This document shows positions 1 to 8,234 of a stretch of 64,000 bases of DNA, piece after piece. The notes below the pieces were generated by a model. The model worked only from the letters and a program-made list of their open reading frames with translations, had not been told where the DNA came from and ran no database searches. The position numbers and the translations under genes are program-made. How positions within the stretch are numbered: the first letter of the stretch is position 1; every line of letters begins with the position of its first letter. The DNA comes from Sphingobacteriales bacterium (GTDB lineage Bacteria; Bacteroidota; Bacteroidia; Chitinophagales; Chitinophagaceae): positions 1-64,000 of the forward strand of contig JACRLZ010000001.1 of the NCBI GenBank assembly GCA_016235125.1. Reading direction: 5' to 3'.

Positions 1-79
1 AACTATGTTTGCCTTTATTCATAATGGCTTTCAACTGTTCCCTTTCACCGGCTGTTAATGTTACTTTATAATGTACCAT
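1..79 (-). mobile_element. IS630-type transposase, 5' end only (cut by window edge)
   Basis: The minus strand from the ATG at 79 encodes MVHYKVTLTAGEREQLKAIM and six more residues before the window ends. This N-terminus, with a short beta strand, TLTxxER and then a basic GKH segment, is the usual beginning of IS630-family DDE transposases, where a helix-turn-helix domain follows. Only 26 codons are visible, so the catalytic DDE residues cannot be checked. It lies head to head with a hydrolase fragment that lacks its N-terminal half, which suggests the element inserted into that gene. IS630 elements target TA dinucleotides. TA occurs several times in 80-130, so the exact edge is not fixed. Confidence 0.7.
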
Positions 80-103
80 CGTTTTTGGATGGTAAAGTTA
101 TAA

Positions 104-403
104 AAAATTAACAGACATTATCAATTTGACATGACACTAGGTCCAAAAGGAGATAAGCAGAAGAAAATATTCCGGGAAATATTAAAAGATTCAGATCCGG
201 GTTTCATCAAATGGGCTATCCACTCCATTATGCACTGGAATAATTCAACAATACCTGAAAACGTCATTCATATTCATGGAACAGCCGACAGACTTCTTCC
301 TTACCGTTTGGTTACAGCAAATTACACGGTAAACAAAGGCACACATCTTATGATCCTGAATAATCCTGAGGAAATTTCCCGGCTTTTAAAAAAACTTATT
401 TAA
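104..403 (+). pseudogene. alpha/beta hydrolase, C-terminal remnant
   Basis: The open frame runs from just after a stop at 101-103 to the TAA at 403, with its first ATG at 131. The visible protein (about 90 residues) has DSDPGFIKWAIHSIMHWNN, then VIHIHGTADRLLP and GTHLMILNNPEEI. This is the C-terminal third of a small alpha/beta hydrolase: the acid residue in HGTAD and the catalytic-histidine region in GTHLM are present, but the nucleophile elbow GxSxG is missing. The missing 5' part would lie where the IS630-type element now sits, so this is most likely a disrupted gene and not a short functional one. Its 3' end overlaps the convergent SGNH hydrolase gene by 8 bases. Confidence 0.6.
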
Positions 404-1082
404 GCCCTCTAATGGCATCCCACATTGCATCAGCCAAGAACTGGTTCCCATCATCATTCATATGTACGCCATCGTAGGTTAACACTCCTCTGTCTTTATT
501 ATCCGGGTTGTTCTTGTCAAGATAGTCGTGACATTTTTTACGAAGGTCTATAAGCGGCAGGTCATTCTTCTTCGCAATGTCTCTGATAATATTGCAGTAT
601 AAATTCAAATCTCCATCAAGCGGATTTGAGTAATCAGTTTTCTCCCCCACAACCGCAGGTGTACAGAGTATGGCTTTAATATTCCTATCTCTAATTTTTT
701 TGAGAATGGCCTGGTAAAACTTTTCAAACTTATCAGCATCCGTACCCGTTCCCCTGAGTGTTTTATGCCAAACATCATTAACACCTATATATATCACTAC
801 CACATCGGGGTTTTGGGCCAAAACATCATTATCCAAACGTAAATACAAATCATACACCTTATTGCCATCAATACCCGAACCGATCAGTTCATATTGATCA
901 GGCTTCTTGCCTTGTTTTATCATGCTGTCAAGCTTCAGTATATACCCGGTGCCTGATTTTTTATCCCTTTCTGCGCCGAGTCTTGTAATAGAATCGCCAA
1001 AGAAAATGACTCTTGTCCTTTTTTGGGGAGCAAAGGCAAATAATAATACTGCTGTAAGGGGAATAATTAAAAACTTCTTCAT
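396..1082 (-). CDS. exported SGNH/GDSL-family hydrolase
   Basis: This 228-residue protein begins with a signal peptide (MKKFLIIPLTAVLLFAFA), so it is probably periplasmic or secreted. The SGNH blocks are in order: GDSIT with nucleophile Ser31, a glycine block (GSGIDGN), IGVND with the oxyanion-hole Asn, and DGVHMND near the C-terminus supplying the catalytic Asp and His. Length fits a single-domain esterase or lipase of the lysophospholipase/acetylhydrolase type. The substrate cannot be told from sequence; relatives deacetylate sugars or cleave lysophospholipids. Its stop overlaps the hydrolase remnant on the other strand, and a terminator of the upstream cphB gene separates the two minus-strand genes. 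Confidence 0.85.
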   Translation of the reverse strand: MKKFLIIPLTAVLLFAFAPQKRTRVIFFGDSITRLGAERDKKSGTGYILKLDSMIKQGKKPDQYELIGSGIDGNKVYDLYLRLDNDVLAQNPDVVVIYIGVNDVWHKTLRGTGTDADKFEKFYQAILKKIRDRNIKAILCTPAVVGEKTDYSNPLDGDLNLYCNIIRDIAKKNDLPLIDLRKKCHDYLDKNNPDNKDRGVLTYDGVHMNDDGNQFLADAMWDAIRGLK

Positions 1083-1099
1083 GTAAATCTTTTGATGGT

Positions 1100-1133
1100 T
1101 AAAAATACAAAAGCATCCGGACTACCAGATGCT
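1100..1133 (-). terminator. terminator downstream of cyanophycinase
   Basis: AGCATC at 1112-1117 pairs with GATGCT at 1128-1133. On the minus strand the hairpin is followed by a T-rich run, as expected for a factor-independent terminator of the cphB transcript. Confidence 0.6.
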
Positions 1134-1191
1134 AAAAAAGAAAATAGAGTTGCCAAACAAACCCCAATTAATCAATATACCAATAAACCAA

Positions 1192-2085
1192 TTACTCAAT
1201 ATCCACCTGCTTCTTCACCACAGCACCATCTGACGCTTCCGGTAAAAATTTTCTTTCTTTGATCAGGTAGCCATTCCCTTTCTCACAAAAATGGACTTTC
1301 AGGTTCTCAATACTTACAGGATTGCCATCCGGTATATCGGCTATATTGGAATGAAGAACATCATGTCCGTCAATGATAACAACAAGTCCGCTGCCAATTG
1401 CTTCCATTTTATTTCCTTCGGTAATCAGCATACCGGTATCTTCGCCGAGTCCAATACCTATGGATGATGGATTAGTGGCTACTGCCTGTACCAATCTCCC
1501 GAATCTTCCTCTTTTCTCGAAATGAGAATCTATTATTATCGAATTGATGAACCCGAGCCCCGTAGTCATTTTCACTTCACCCTTCAAATGTGCCCTTGCC
1601 GCATTGCCTTCATAGATCATCGTTTGCCCCATTGCCATGGCGCCTGCTGATGTACCCGCAATCAAAAAATTTTCTTCCTTGTATCTTTTTTTCAAAATAG
1701 CCAGGAATTCCGTTCCCCCATCCGTTACACTTAACCTCAGTTGATTTCCCCCGGTAAACATTACTGCATCGCAATGGCGGATGCGTTCGATGTATTCATC
1801 TTCCATGGCATCCATCCGGGTACGGATATCCATTACACCTACATTGGTGCAACCGATCTTGCCAAATGCATTCAGGTAATTTTCTCCTACTTCATTCGGA
1901 ATGGATGAAGCAGTAGTAATGACTTCAATTCTTGCAGGTGCCCCTCCTGCTTCTTCCACCACCCGGCGAAGAATGCCCAATTCAAAAAAATTAAGATTAT
2001 TGCGGTGTATCTCTCCGGTTTCCAAATCCGTTCCTTTGTCCTCTGCACCGCCTATTGCAATCAGTTTTCCTTTGGGATGACTCAT
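1192..2085 (-). CDS. cphB: cyanophycinase
   Basis: This 297-residue protein belongs to peptidase family S51 and cleaves the storage polymer cyanophycin (multi-L-arginyl-poly-L-aspartate) to beta-Asp-Arg dipeptides. Visible signatures are AIGGAEDKGTD at the N-terminus, MFTGGNQLRL, and the nucleophile elbow LIAGTSAGAMAMG with Ser146. No signal peptide is evident, so it is probably cytoplasmic. It heads a minus-strand group with an amino-acid permease and an aminotransferase, and cyanophycin synthetase is encoded divergently about 3 kb away, which supports an intracellular storage and mobilisation role. An exact -7 box lies 21 bases upstream of the ATG. Confidence 0.93.
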   Translation of the reverse strand: MSHPKGKLIAIGGAEDKGTDLETGEIHRNNLNFFELGILRRVVEEAGGAPARIEVITTASSIPNEVGENYLNAFGKIGCTNVGVMDIRTRMDAMEDEYIERIRHCDAVMFTGGNQLRLSVTDGGTEFLAILKKRYKEENFLIAGTSAGAMAMGQTMIYEGNAARAHLKGEVKMTTGLGFINSIIIDSHFEKRGRFGRLVQAVATNPSSIGIGLGEDTGMLITEGNKMEAIGSGLVVIIDGHDVLHSNIADIPDGNPVSIENLKVHFCEKGNGYLIKERKFLPEASDGAVVKKQVDIE

Positions 2086-2105
2086 TCAAAAGGGTTTGAT
2101 TAAGA

Positions 2106-2113
2106 CAAAAATA
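2106..2113 (-). promoter_or_regulatory. cphB -7 promoter box
   Basis: The minus strand reads TATTTTTG, an exact match to the Bacteroidota -7 consensus TAnnTTTG, about 20 bases before the cphB start codon. No clear -33 TTG lies at the usual 19-21 base spacing. Confidence 0.5.
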
Positions 2114-2170
2114 ATAGAAAAATAATTCAGCTATGGCAGAGCAACATTAGTTTGTGGAAATGTGGAAAAG

Positions 2171-2207
2171 AGTTACTGGTTGCTGGTCGCAGGTTGCTGG
2201 TTATCCC
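2171..2207. repeat. iterated-word repeat (GGTTGCTG family) at permease 3' end
   Basis: The plus strand shows iterated CTGGTTGCTGG-type words (ACTGGTTGCTGGTCGCAGGTTGCTGG region). They overlap the last codons of the permease and encode its odd tail NQQPATSNQ. Only one arm is present here, unlike the hairpin versions elsewhere in the window. Confidence 0.65.
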
Positions 2208-3516
2208 AAAACCGGATTTTCAATATATATACAATCACTCCGATAATTGCGATCAAACTCCCCCATATGGCAAACCATCCTGTTGAAACAAATAAAAAAA
2301 TCCAGATGGCGATTGATAAAATGACAGGAACAGGGAACAACCACATCTTAAATGGCAGATCTTTTTTTCCAAGCTTGTTTCTGAGCAACACGACTCCTAC
2401 CGCCTGCCCTATGAACTGTACAACGATCCGCATGGCCAGAATGGAACTTATGACCTCTGACAATTTGAATAAAAGACTGAACACAAAACCTAACACACAT
2501 AAAACAATCAATGAGATGTAAGGAAAGTTCTTTGCCGGATGAAGCCTGGCAAAGATTTTAAAAAAATTTCCGTCCACAGCAGCAGCATAGGGAACCCTTG
2601 AATAACCAAGTATTACTGCAAACAAAGAAGAGAAGGCAATACACAGAATCAAAATGGTAACGATAATACCTGCCTGGTGGCCGTACAACTGTTCCATAAA
2701 AGAACTAACGAGATACTTATTATCAGCATTCACCGATTGCCAGGGCATTACTCCCATTACACTGATGTTCATCAACAGGTAAAGAGTGGCGATCCCCAAA
2801 ATGGAAATGAAAATGCTGCGTGGAATATTCCTGCCGGGATTTTTTATTTCGCCACCCAAATGACAGACGTTATAATAACCAAGATATGCATACACTGTTT
2901 TCACGGATGCATGACCAATAGCAGCCCAGAAAGCATAGGTGAAAAATGATTCATTACCTGCCGGCATAAATTTCACCGGGTGTTGCTGATTCATCAATCC
3001 GCTGATAATTATCCAGAGAATGGTGAGCACAACAATCGTTCCCATTACTACAGAAATTTTCCCGATGGTTTCAATTTTCCGATACAGTAAAATAAAAGCA
3101 AGAATGACCAGGCCCCCCGAAACAATTTTCTGCTGCCAGTCATCCATCGGAACGATATAAGTAAGATACTGTGCAAACCCGATCGCTGCAGATGCCACCA
3201 CCAGCGGGGCCTGTATGGATGTTTGCCAAACGAATAAAAAACTCATTAGCTTTCCGCCTTTCTCACCAAAAGCAATGCGATGAAAATTGTATGTACCGCC
3301 GGCGAGTGGATATTTTGCACCGAGTTCACTCCATATCATTGCATCCGCAAAAGCAGTGAAAGCTCCGAATATCCACGCCCAGATAAATAAACCATTGCTG
3401 AACTGTGCTACCACAAAAGGCATCACCACAAACGGGCCGATGCCTACCATGTCAATCATGTTGATAGAAGTGGCCTGGAGGAGATTTATTTTGCGGTTGG
3501 TGAGTGGTAGCGACAT
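2173..3516 (-). CDS. APC-family amino-acid permease
   Basis: I place the start at the ATG at 3516 (MSLPLTNRKINLLQ). The longer frame up to 3570 only adds residues encoded by an intergenic repeat. The product is about 447 residues with roughly twelve hydrophobic segments. The first contains the APC-type motif MIDMVGIGPFVVMPF, and GAKYPLAGGTYNFHRIAFG follows, typical of amino acid/polyamine antiporters. It is an inner-membrane amino-acid transporter of unknown substrate. Its position between cyanophycinase and an aminotransferase suggests uptake or export of arginine, aspartate or related compounds, which is inference. The last residues, NQQPATSNQ, come from a word repeat and are unlikely to matter for function. 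Confidence 0.85.
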   Translation of the reverse strand: MSLPLTNRKINLLQATSINMIDMVGIGPFVVMPFVVAQFSNGLFIWAWIFGAFTAFADAMIWSELGAKYPLAGGTYNFHRIAFGEKGGKLMSFLFVWQTSIQAPLVVASAAIGFAQYLTYIVPMDDWQQKIVSGGLVILAFILLYRKIETIGKISVVMGTIVVLTILWIIISGLMNQQHPVKFMPAGNESFFTYAFWAAIGHASVKTVYAYLGYYNVCHLGGEIKNPGRNIPRSIFISILGIATLYLLMNISVMGVMPWQSVNADNKYLVSSFMEQLYGHQAGIIVTILILCIAFSSLFAVILGYSRVPYAAAVDGNFFKIFARLHPAKNFPYISLIVLCVLGFVFSLLFKLSEVISSILAMRIVVQFIGQAVGVVLLRNKLGKKDLPFKMWLFPVPVILSIAIWIFLFVSTGWFAIWGSLIAIIGVIVYILKIRFWDNQQPATSNQ

Positions 3517-3537
3517 TTCCTGCAAATTAGGAAATTG

Positions 3538-3614
3538 AACACGGATGAAACTGATGGGATGGATTATCACGGATAATATCTGTGCGAATCTCTCGTATCC
3601 GTGTAATCCGTGTT
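3538..3614. repeat. iterated-word hairpin (ACACGGAT family)
   Basis: The left arm (3538-3574) contains AACACGGATGAAAC and ATTATCACGGAT. The right arm (3579-3614) contains GTATCCGTGTAATCCGTGTT. The arms are built from repeated words (CACGGAT / ATCCGTG) and can fold back on each other. It fills the gap between the permease and aminotransferase genes. Confidence 0.75.
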
Positions 3615-3617
3615 CTT

Positions 3618-4916
3618 TTATTGCTTTGCAAATGCATTAATCCCATCCACCAGCACATCCAGATTTCCCAAAGTAGTATAAACATTCGGCGTCACTCTCA
3701 CACCATGAATGTTTTCCCATTCAATGCCTACGGTATGCACCCGGTATTTATCAAGCAGGAAATTATCCAGGTCACCAACTTTTTTACCTTCCACTGAAAC
3801 ATTGCCAATGGCACAACCCCATTTGGGATCGAAAGAAGTATTCAGTTTTACCTTTGGAATATTTTTCACTTTATCAAACCAGTAGTTCTTCAGATAATGC
3901 AGCCGCTTCTCTTTTCTCTCGCTCCCGATCATTTCATGAAACTCTAATGCCTTACCAATGGCCTGCTCGATAAACATTGGTCTTGTGCCGAGGTTTTCAA
4001 ACTTGCGGATATCATCTTTCAGGGGGCTATCGCTGGTAGCAAAAAGAGGATAGATAGTTTTAATTTTATTTTTCCGCACATACAGCATGCCGCTGCCGAT
4101 GGGTGCAAATAACCACTTGTGCAAACTGGCAGCAAAATAATCTGCATCCAGATCGGGTATCTTAAAATCAAAATGCGCAAAGCTATGTGCCCCGTCCACA
4201 ATCACTTCTATTCCTCTTTTATGTGCTTCCTGTGCAATTTTTCTTACCGGTAATATTTGTCCGTTCCAGTTAATGATATGAGTGATGTGCACCACTTTTG
4301 TTTTCGGAGTAAATGCATTCACATACCGGCTCACCATATAATTCTCATCTTCGCTTGGTAGTTCCAGATTTATCCAGACCATCTTTATCCCATCCCGCAT
4401 TTCCCGCTGCTTGTACGCATTGATCATATTGGGATAATCCTGTTTGGCTGCCACCACTTCATCGCCAGCTTTTAACTGTAAACCAAATATCACTGTCTCC
4501 AATCCTTCGGATGAGTTTCGATTGATAGCAATCTCCTCTGCATCACAACCGGCAAGCTTCGCCAGGCTTTTTCTTAACGGTTCACGGCCCTGATCCAATA
4601 TTCTCCACATATAATAACTCGGCGCTTCATTACTATAATCATAATACCGCTTCATCGCCTCCTGCACTGTTTTTGGCGCAGGAGAAACTCCTCCATTGTT
4701 TAAATTAATAAGCCCGGGAGAAACAGTGAATGATTGCTGTATATAATACCAGAAATCTTCTTCCGTAGCCAGGTCAGCAGCAGATACACCTTCCGCATCT
4801 CTTAATGCAACTTCCAGGTTTCTTGCCCATGATGGTTTTGTCAACGAGGTGAAAAAAGCAGTCGCAGAAAATATGCCGGCCTTCTTTAAGAATTTGCGGC
4901 GATTGGTTGCAGGCAT
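3618..4916 (-). CDS. exported class V aminotransferase-like PLP enzyme
   Basis: This 432-residue protein starts with a twin-arginine signal (NRRKFLKKAGIFSATAFFTSL), so it is probably folded with its cofactor and exported by Tat. The class V fold shows NLNNGGVSPAP, DGAHSF with the PLP-ring Asp241, and SLHKW with Schiff-base Lys267. The closest recognisable group is isopenicillin-N-epimerase-like/cysteine-desulfurase-like enzymes of Bacteroidota, and the real substrate is unknown. It lies upstream of the permease on the same strand and could be cotranscribed with it and cphB, although repeats separate the genes. Confidence 0.85.
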   Translation of the reverse strand: MPATNRRKFLKKAGIFSATAFFTSLTKPSWARNLEVALRDAEGVSAADLATEEDFWYYIQQSFTVSPGLINLNNGGVSPAPKTVQEAMKRYYDYSNEAPSYYMWRILDQGREPLRKSLAKLAGCDAEEIAINRNSSEGLETVIFGLQLKAGDEVVAAKQDYPNMINAYKQREMRDGIKMVWINLELPSEDENYMVSRYVNAFTPKTKVVHITHIINWNGQILPVRKIAQEAHKRGIEVIVDGAHSFAHFDFKIPDLDADYFAASLHKWLFAPIGSGMLYVRKNKIKTIYPLFATSDSPLKDDIRKFENLGTRPMFIEQAIGKALEFHEMIGSERKEKRLHYLKNYWFDKVKNIPKVKLNTSFDPKWGCAIGNVSVEGKKVGDLDNFLLDKYRVHTVGIEWENIHGVRVTPNVYTTLGNLDVLVDGINAFAKQ

Positions 4917-4945
4917 AGGAAATGTTTTTATAAATGTAGCGAAAT

Positions 4946-5138
4946 AAAAGCCTCACCCCATTATGTTTCATTTATACCGGTGAGTCTGCCACCCCTCTCC
5001 GGCCGAGAGGGGAATCGGAGTTCACAATATTCGGAATCATGTTGGGTGAGGCGTTGCTCAGTAGAGATATGCAGTACAAGTGTGCGACGCAAGGGACGAT
5101 GATAGTAGCACAACTGTTGGTCACCTAATCAAAAAAAA
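4946..5138. repeat. composite inverted repeat and structured block upstream of cphA
   Basis: GCCTCACCCCATTATG (from about 4952) pairs imperfectly with CATGTTGGGTGAGGC ending near 5053. Inside, CCCCTCTC and GAGAGGGG form a tight hairpin around 4993-5012. After it comes the block AGTACAAGTGTGCGACGC...GATGATAGTAGCAC...GTTGGTCACC (about 5070-5128). I see no gene here. It separates the divergent aminotransferase and cphA genes and may hold the cphA promoter region. Confidence 0.55.
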
Positions 5139-5165
5139 CTATCTTCCCTGATAAACAACCGTGTC

Positions 5166-7817
5166 ATGAAGATACTCGAGATCAAAGTGCTGAAGGGCCC
5201 CAACTACTGGAGTGTACGCCGCCTGAAACTCATCCAGATGAAATTGGACCTGGAAGAAAAAGAGAATATGCCCACCAATAAAATTCCGGGATTTCGGGAA
5301 AGGCTGGAAAAAATGTTGCCTTCTCTTTATGAACATCGCTGCAGCGAAGGTGTGCCCGGAGGTTTTTTTCACCGGGTGGATGAAGGTACTTGGATGGGAC
5401 ATGTAGTGGAACATATTGCACTTGAAATACAGACACTGGCAGGAATGGATGTTGGTTTTGGAAGAACAAGAACTCCTGAAGGTGAAAAAGAAGGTATCTA
5501 TTATGTAGTGTTCAGCTATATGGAAGAAGATGCCGGTGTGTATGCCGCCAAAGCATCTGTACGCATTGCACAGGCTTTGATTGAAGGAAGAGATTATGAT
5601 ATCACGGAAGATATTCAGAACATGAGGGTGATAAGGGAAGACACAAGACTGGGACCCTCCACCGGTTGCATTGTGGATGAAGCAGCGAAAAGAAATATTC
5701 CTTATATACGATTGAACAAAGCAAGCCTCGTTCAGTTAGGTTATGGTGTAAATCAAAAAAGGATAAGAGCTACCATAGCATCCACCACTTCCAACATTGC
5801 TGTGGATATTGCCTGCGATAAAGAAGAAACAAAAATGTTGCTGGAAGCAGCAGAGATTCCTGTACCCAGGGGAACAGTGATAAGAACGGAAGAAGGATTG
5901 AAAGATGCCGTAGAAAAATATGGTTACCCATTGGTAATAAAACCCATTGATGGTAATCATGGAAAGGGAAATACCACCAATATCACTACATGGGAACAGG
6001 CAACAAAAGCCCTTGCTGCAGCAAAAGAATATGGACGAAGTGTGATCGTCGAAAAATTCATCACTGGTTTTGATTTTCGTTGCCTGGTTATCAATTACAA
6101 ATTCATTTGTGCGGCACTGCGTACACCTGCTTCAGTTGTGGGGAATGGAAAAAATAATATCCAATGGCTGATCGATGAAGTGAACAAAGATCCACGCCGT
6201 GGTTATGGCCATGAAAAAGTGCTGACACAAATTACCATAGATCAATTCACCCAAAAAATGCTGGACGATTATGGTTACACATTGGAAACTATTCCCAAAA
6301 AAGGCGAAAGGGTTTTGCTGAAACCAACTGCCAATCTTTCCACAGGAGGCACATCAACAGATGTAACTGATGAAGTGCATCCTGCGAATATTTTTATGTT
6401 CGAACGTATTGCAAAAATTATTGGCCTCGACATTTGCGGCATTGATGTAATGGCAACAGACCTGAGAACACCTGTTTCAGAAAATGGCGGCGCAATACTG
6501 GAAGTAAATGCAGCTCCCGGTTTCCGCATGCATATTGAACCGGCAGAAGGTTTGCCGAGAAATGTGGCCGAACCGGTTGTTGACATGCTGTTTCCCAAAG
6601 GAAGTGCAGGAAGAATTCCCATTATTGCCATCACCGGAACCAATGGTAAAACAACCACAACAAGATTGACGGCTCATATTGCAAAATCTGCAGGAAAAAA
6701 AGTAGGATACACCACTTCGGATGGAGTGTATATCCAAAACCAGATGATGATGAAAGGTGATTGCACCGGCCCTGTTTCTTCACAATTTGTTTTAAAAGAT
6801 CCCACGGTTGATTTTGCAGTGCTGGAATGTGCCAGAGGCGGAATTTTAAAATCAGGTTTGGCATTTCAAAACTGTGAAGTGGCTGTAGTTACCAATGTGG
6901 CAGCTGATCATATCGGGCTTGGTGGTATTCATACTATTGAAGCAATGGCGAAAGTAAAAGGAGTGGTGCCTGAAACGGTTTTCAGTCATGGCTATGCCGT
7001 ATTGAATGCCGATGACGACCTGGTATATAAAATGAAAAATGATTTGAAATGCAATATTGCTTTATTCAGCATGGATGAAAACAATCCAAGAATAAAAGAA
7101 CATGCTGCTGAAAATGGTTTGAGCTGTGTTTTTGAAAATGGATTTGTAACGCTGATGAAAGGCAACTGGAAAATAAGAGTACTGAATGTAAAAAAAATAC
7201 CTTTGACTTATGAAGGTAAAGCCGTACATAATATCAATAACTGCCTGCCGGCGGTTCTCTCATGTTATTTGTTCCGGGATATAACCATTGATGATATCAG
7301 AACGGGACTGCAAACATTTATTCCATCAGAGACATTGACGCCGGGCCGTTTGAATTTTTTTCAGTTCAAAAATTTCACTATGCTGGCTGACTTTGCACAT
7401 AATCCGCATGGCTTGAAATTGCTTTGTGATTTTGTGAGCAAACTTGATTACCCGATCCGCATTGGCGTTATCAGCGGTACCGGCGACAGAAGAGATGATG
7501 ACATCCGGGAACTTGGGGAAATATCTGCACAATACTTTGATGAAATTATTATTCGCTGTGATAAGAATTTAAGAGGAAGAACTGCAGATGAAATTATTGG
7601 CCTGTTGAAAGAAGGAATTGAAAAAATAAACCCCAACATTCCTGTAATGACGATTCCCAACGAAGATCAGGCGCTGGATTATATTTATGAAAATCCAAGG
7701 CATGGAGCTTTATACACTATTATGTGTGATGTAGTGGCAAGGGCATTGGATAAAATAAGAGAGTTGAAAGAAAGGGAGGAAAAAGAGGGAGTGTTATTAA
7801 CTCTTAGTCATCAGTAA
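5166..7817 (+). CDS. cphA: cyanophycin synthetase
   Basis: This 883-residue enzyme polymerises aspartate and arginine into cyanophycin using ATP. The ORF shows the CphA order: an N-terminal domain (about residues 1-160), an ATP-grasp domain (about 215-480, with KEETKMLLEAAEIPVPRG and VIKPIDGNHGKG), then a Mur-ligase-like domain with the P-loop ITGTNGKTTTTRL around residues 487-499 and DFAHNPHG further on. Length matches typical CphA (about 870-900). It is divergent from the cphB group. No isoaspartyl dipeptidase gene is visible in the window, so the dipeptide step must be encoded elsewhere. Confidence 0.95.
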   Translation: MKILEIKVLKGPNYWSVRRLKLIQMKLDLEEKENMPTNKIPGFRERLEKMLPSLYEHRCSEGVPGGFFHRVDEGTWMGHVVEHIALEIQTLAGMDVGFGRTRTPEGEKEGIYYVVFSYMEEDAGVYAAKASVRIAQALIEGRDYDITEDIQNMRVIREDTRLGPSTGCIVDEAAKRNIPYIRLNKASLVQLGYGVNQKRIRATIASTTSNIAVDIACDKEETKMLLEAAEIPVPRGTVIRTEEGLKDAVEKYGYPLVIKPIDGNHGKGNTTNITTWEQATKALAAAKEYGRSVIVEKFITGFDFRCLVINYKFICAALRTPASVVGNGKNNIQWLIDEVNKDPRRGYGHEKVLTQITIDQFTQKMLDDYGYTLETIPKKGERVLLKPTANLSTGGTSTDVTDEVHPANIFMFERIAKIIGLDICGIDVMATDLRTPVSENGGAILEVNAAPGFRMHIEPAEGLPRNVAEPVVDMLFPKGSAGRIPIIAITGTNGKTTTTRLTAHIAKSAGKKVGYTTSDGVYIQNQMMMKGDCTGPVSSQFVLKDPTVDFAVLECARGGILKSGLAFQNCEVAVVTNVAADHIGLGGIHTIEAMAKVKGVVPETVFSHGYAVLNADDDLVYKMKNDLKCNIALFSMDENNPRIKEHAAENGLSCVFENGFVTLMKGNWKIRVLNVKKIPLTYEGKAVHNINNCLPAVLSCYLFRDITIDDIRTGLQTFIPSETLTPGRLNFFQFKNFTMLADFAHNPHGLKLLCDFVSKLDYPIRIGVISGTGDRRDDDIRELGEISAQYFDEIIIRCDKNLRGRTADEIIGLLKEGIEKINPNIPVMTIPNEDQALDYIYENPRHGALYTIMCDVVARALDKIRELKEREEKEGVLLTLSHQ

Positions 7818-7833
7818 ACAGACCAAAATCCAT

Positions 7834-7864
7834 TTGGCACAAAGGCGTTCAAGTCTTATTTTTG
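7834..7864 (+). promoter_or_regulatory. tRNA-Gln promoter (-33 TTG, -7 TATTTTTG)
   Basis: TTG at 7834-7836 and TATTTTTG at 7857-7864 are separated by 20 bases. Both boxes and the spacing match the Bacteroidota housekeeping promoter. The tRNA begins 18 bases downstream of the -7 box. Confidence 0.75.
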
Positions 7865-7881
7865 CACCTCAATTTTCGGAT

Positions 7882-7952
7882 TGAGCTATGGTGTAATGGT
7901 AGCACTACAGATTTTGGTTCTGTCTGTCTAGGTTCGAATCCTAGTAGCTCAA
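7882..7952 (+). tRNA. tRNA-Gln (anticodon TTG)
   Basis: All four arms can be paired by eye: acceptor TGAGCTA/TAGCTCA (7882-7888 and 7945-7951), D stem GTGT/GCAC, anticodon stem ACAGA/TCTGT with loop TTTTGGT giving anticodon TTG, and T arm CTAGG-TTCGAAT-CCTAG. The discriminator is A7952, followed by CA, so most of the CCA end may be encoded. A terminator and a GIY-YIG gene follow. A second copy of the 3' half lies about 313 bases downstream. Confidence 0.95.
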
Positions 7953-7955
7953 CAG

Positions 7956-7987
7956 GTAAGGAAAGATTAAATGTCTTTCCTTTTTTA
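7956..7987 (+). terminator. terminator after tRNA-Gln, inside the GIY-YIG cassette
   Basis: AAGGAAAGA (from 7957) pairs with TCTTTCCTT, followed by a T run. It lies between the tRNA and the GIY-YIG start codon at 7991. Confidence 0.7.
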
Positions 7988-7990
7988 TTT

Positions 7991-8233
7991 ATGATTTTTG
8001 CTTATGTCATTGAAAGTTTGCTTGACCAGACATGGTATACAGGCATGGCGATGAATACAGAAAACAGATTATTAGAACATAATAATGGTAAAAACAGATT
8101 TACTAAAGGACACAGACCCTGGAAAATAATTTATACTGAAATTCATCCCGATTGGGCAACGGGAAGGGAAAGAGAAAAGTATTTGAAGTCTTCAGCTGGC
8201 AAGAACTGGCTACGCAAACATTTAAACGAATAA
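7991..8233 (+). CDS. small GIY-YIG nuclease-domain protein in a tRNA-linked cassette
   Basis: I start at the ATG at 7991. The longer frame reads through the tRNA gene and is not a real N-terminus. The 80-residue product consists of one GIY-YIG domain: AYV and YTG form the motif pair (strand 1 and strand 2), followed by ENRLLEHNNGKNRFTKGHRP, IYTE, and the ATGREREKYLKSSAGK helix carrying the metal-binding Glu. It resembles the UPF0213/YhbQ-type proteins that are numerous in Bacteroidota and often sit just downstream of tRNA genes. The gene lies between the tRNA and a duplicate of the tRNA 3' half, which suggests that it belongs to a small mobile unit targeting the tRNA. Confidence 0.88.
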   Translation: MIFAYVIESLLDQTWYTGMAMNTENRLLEHNNGKNRFTKGHRPWKIIYTEIHPDWATGREREKYLKSSAGKNWLRKHLNE

Positions 8234-8234
8234 A

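Noticed and set aside
7862..8233. 123-residue protein starting upstream of the tRNA
   Set aside because: Its first 30 residues are the translated tRNA gene. The GIY-YIG domain begins at the ATG at 7991.
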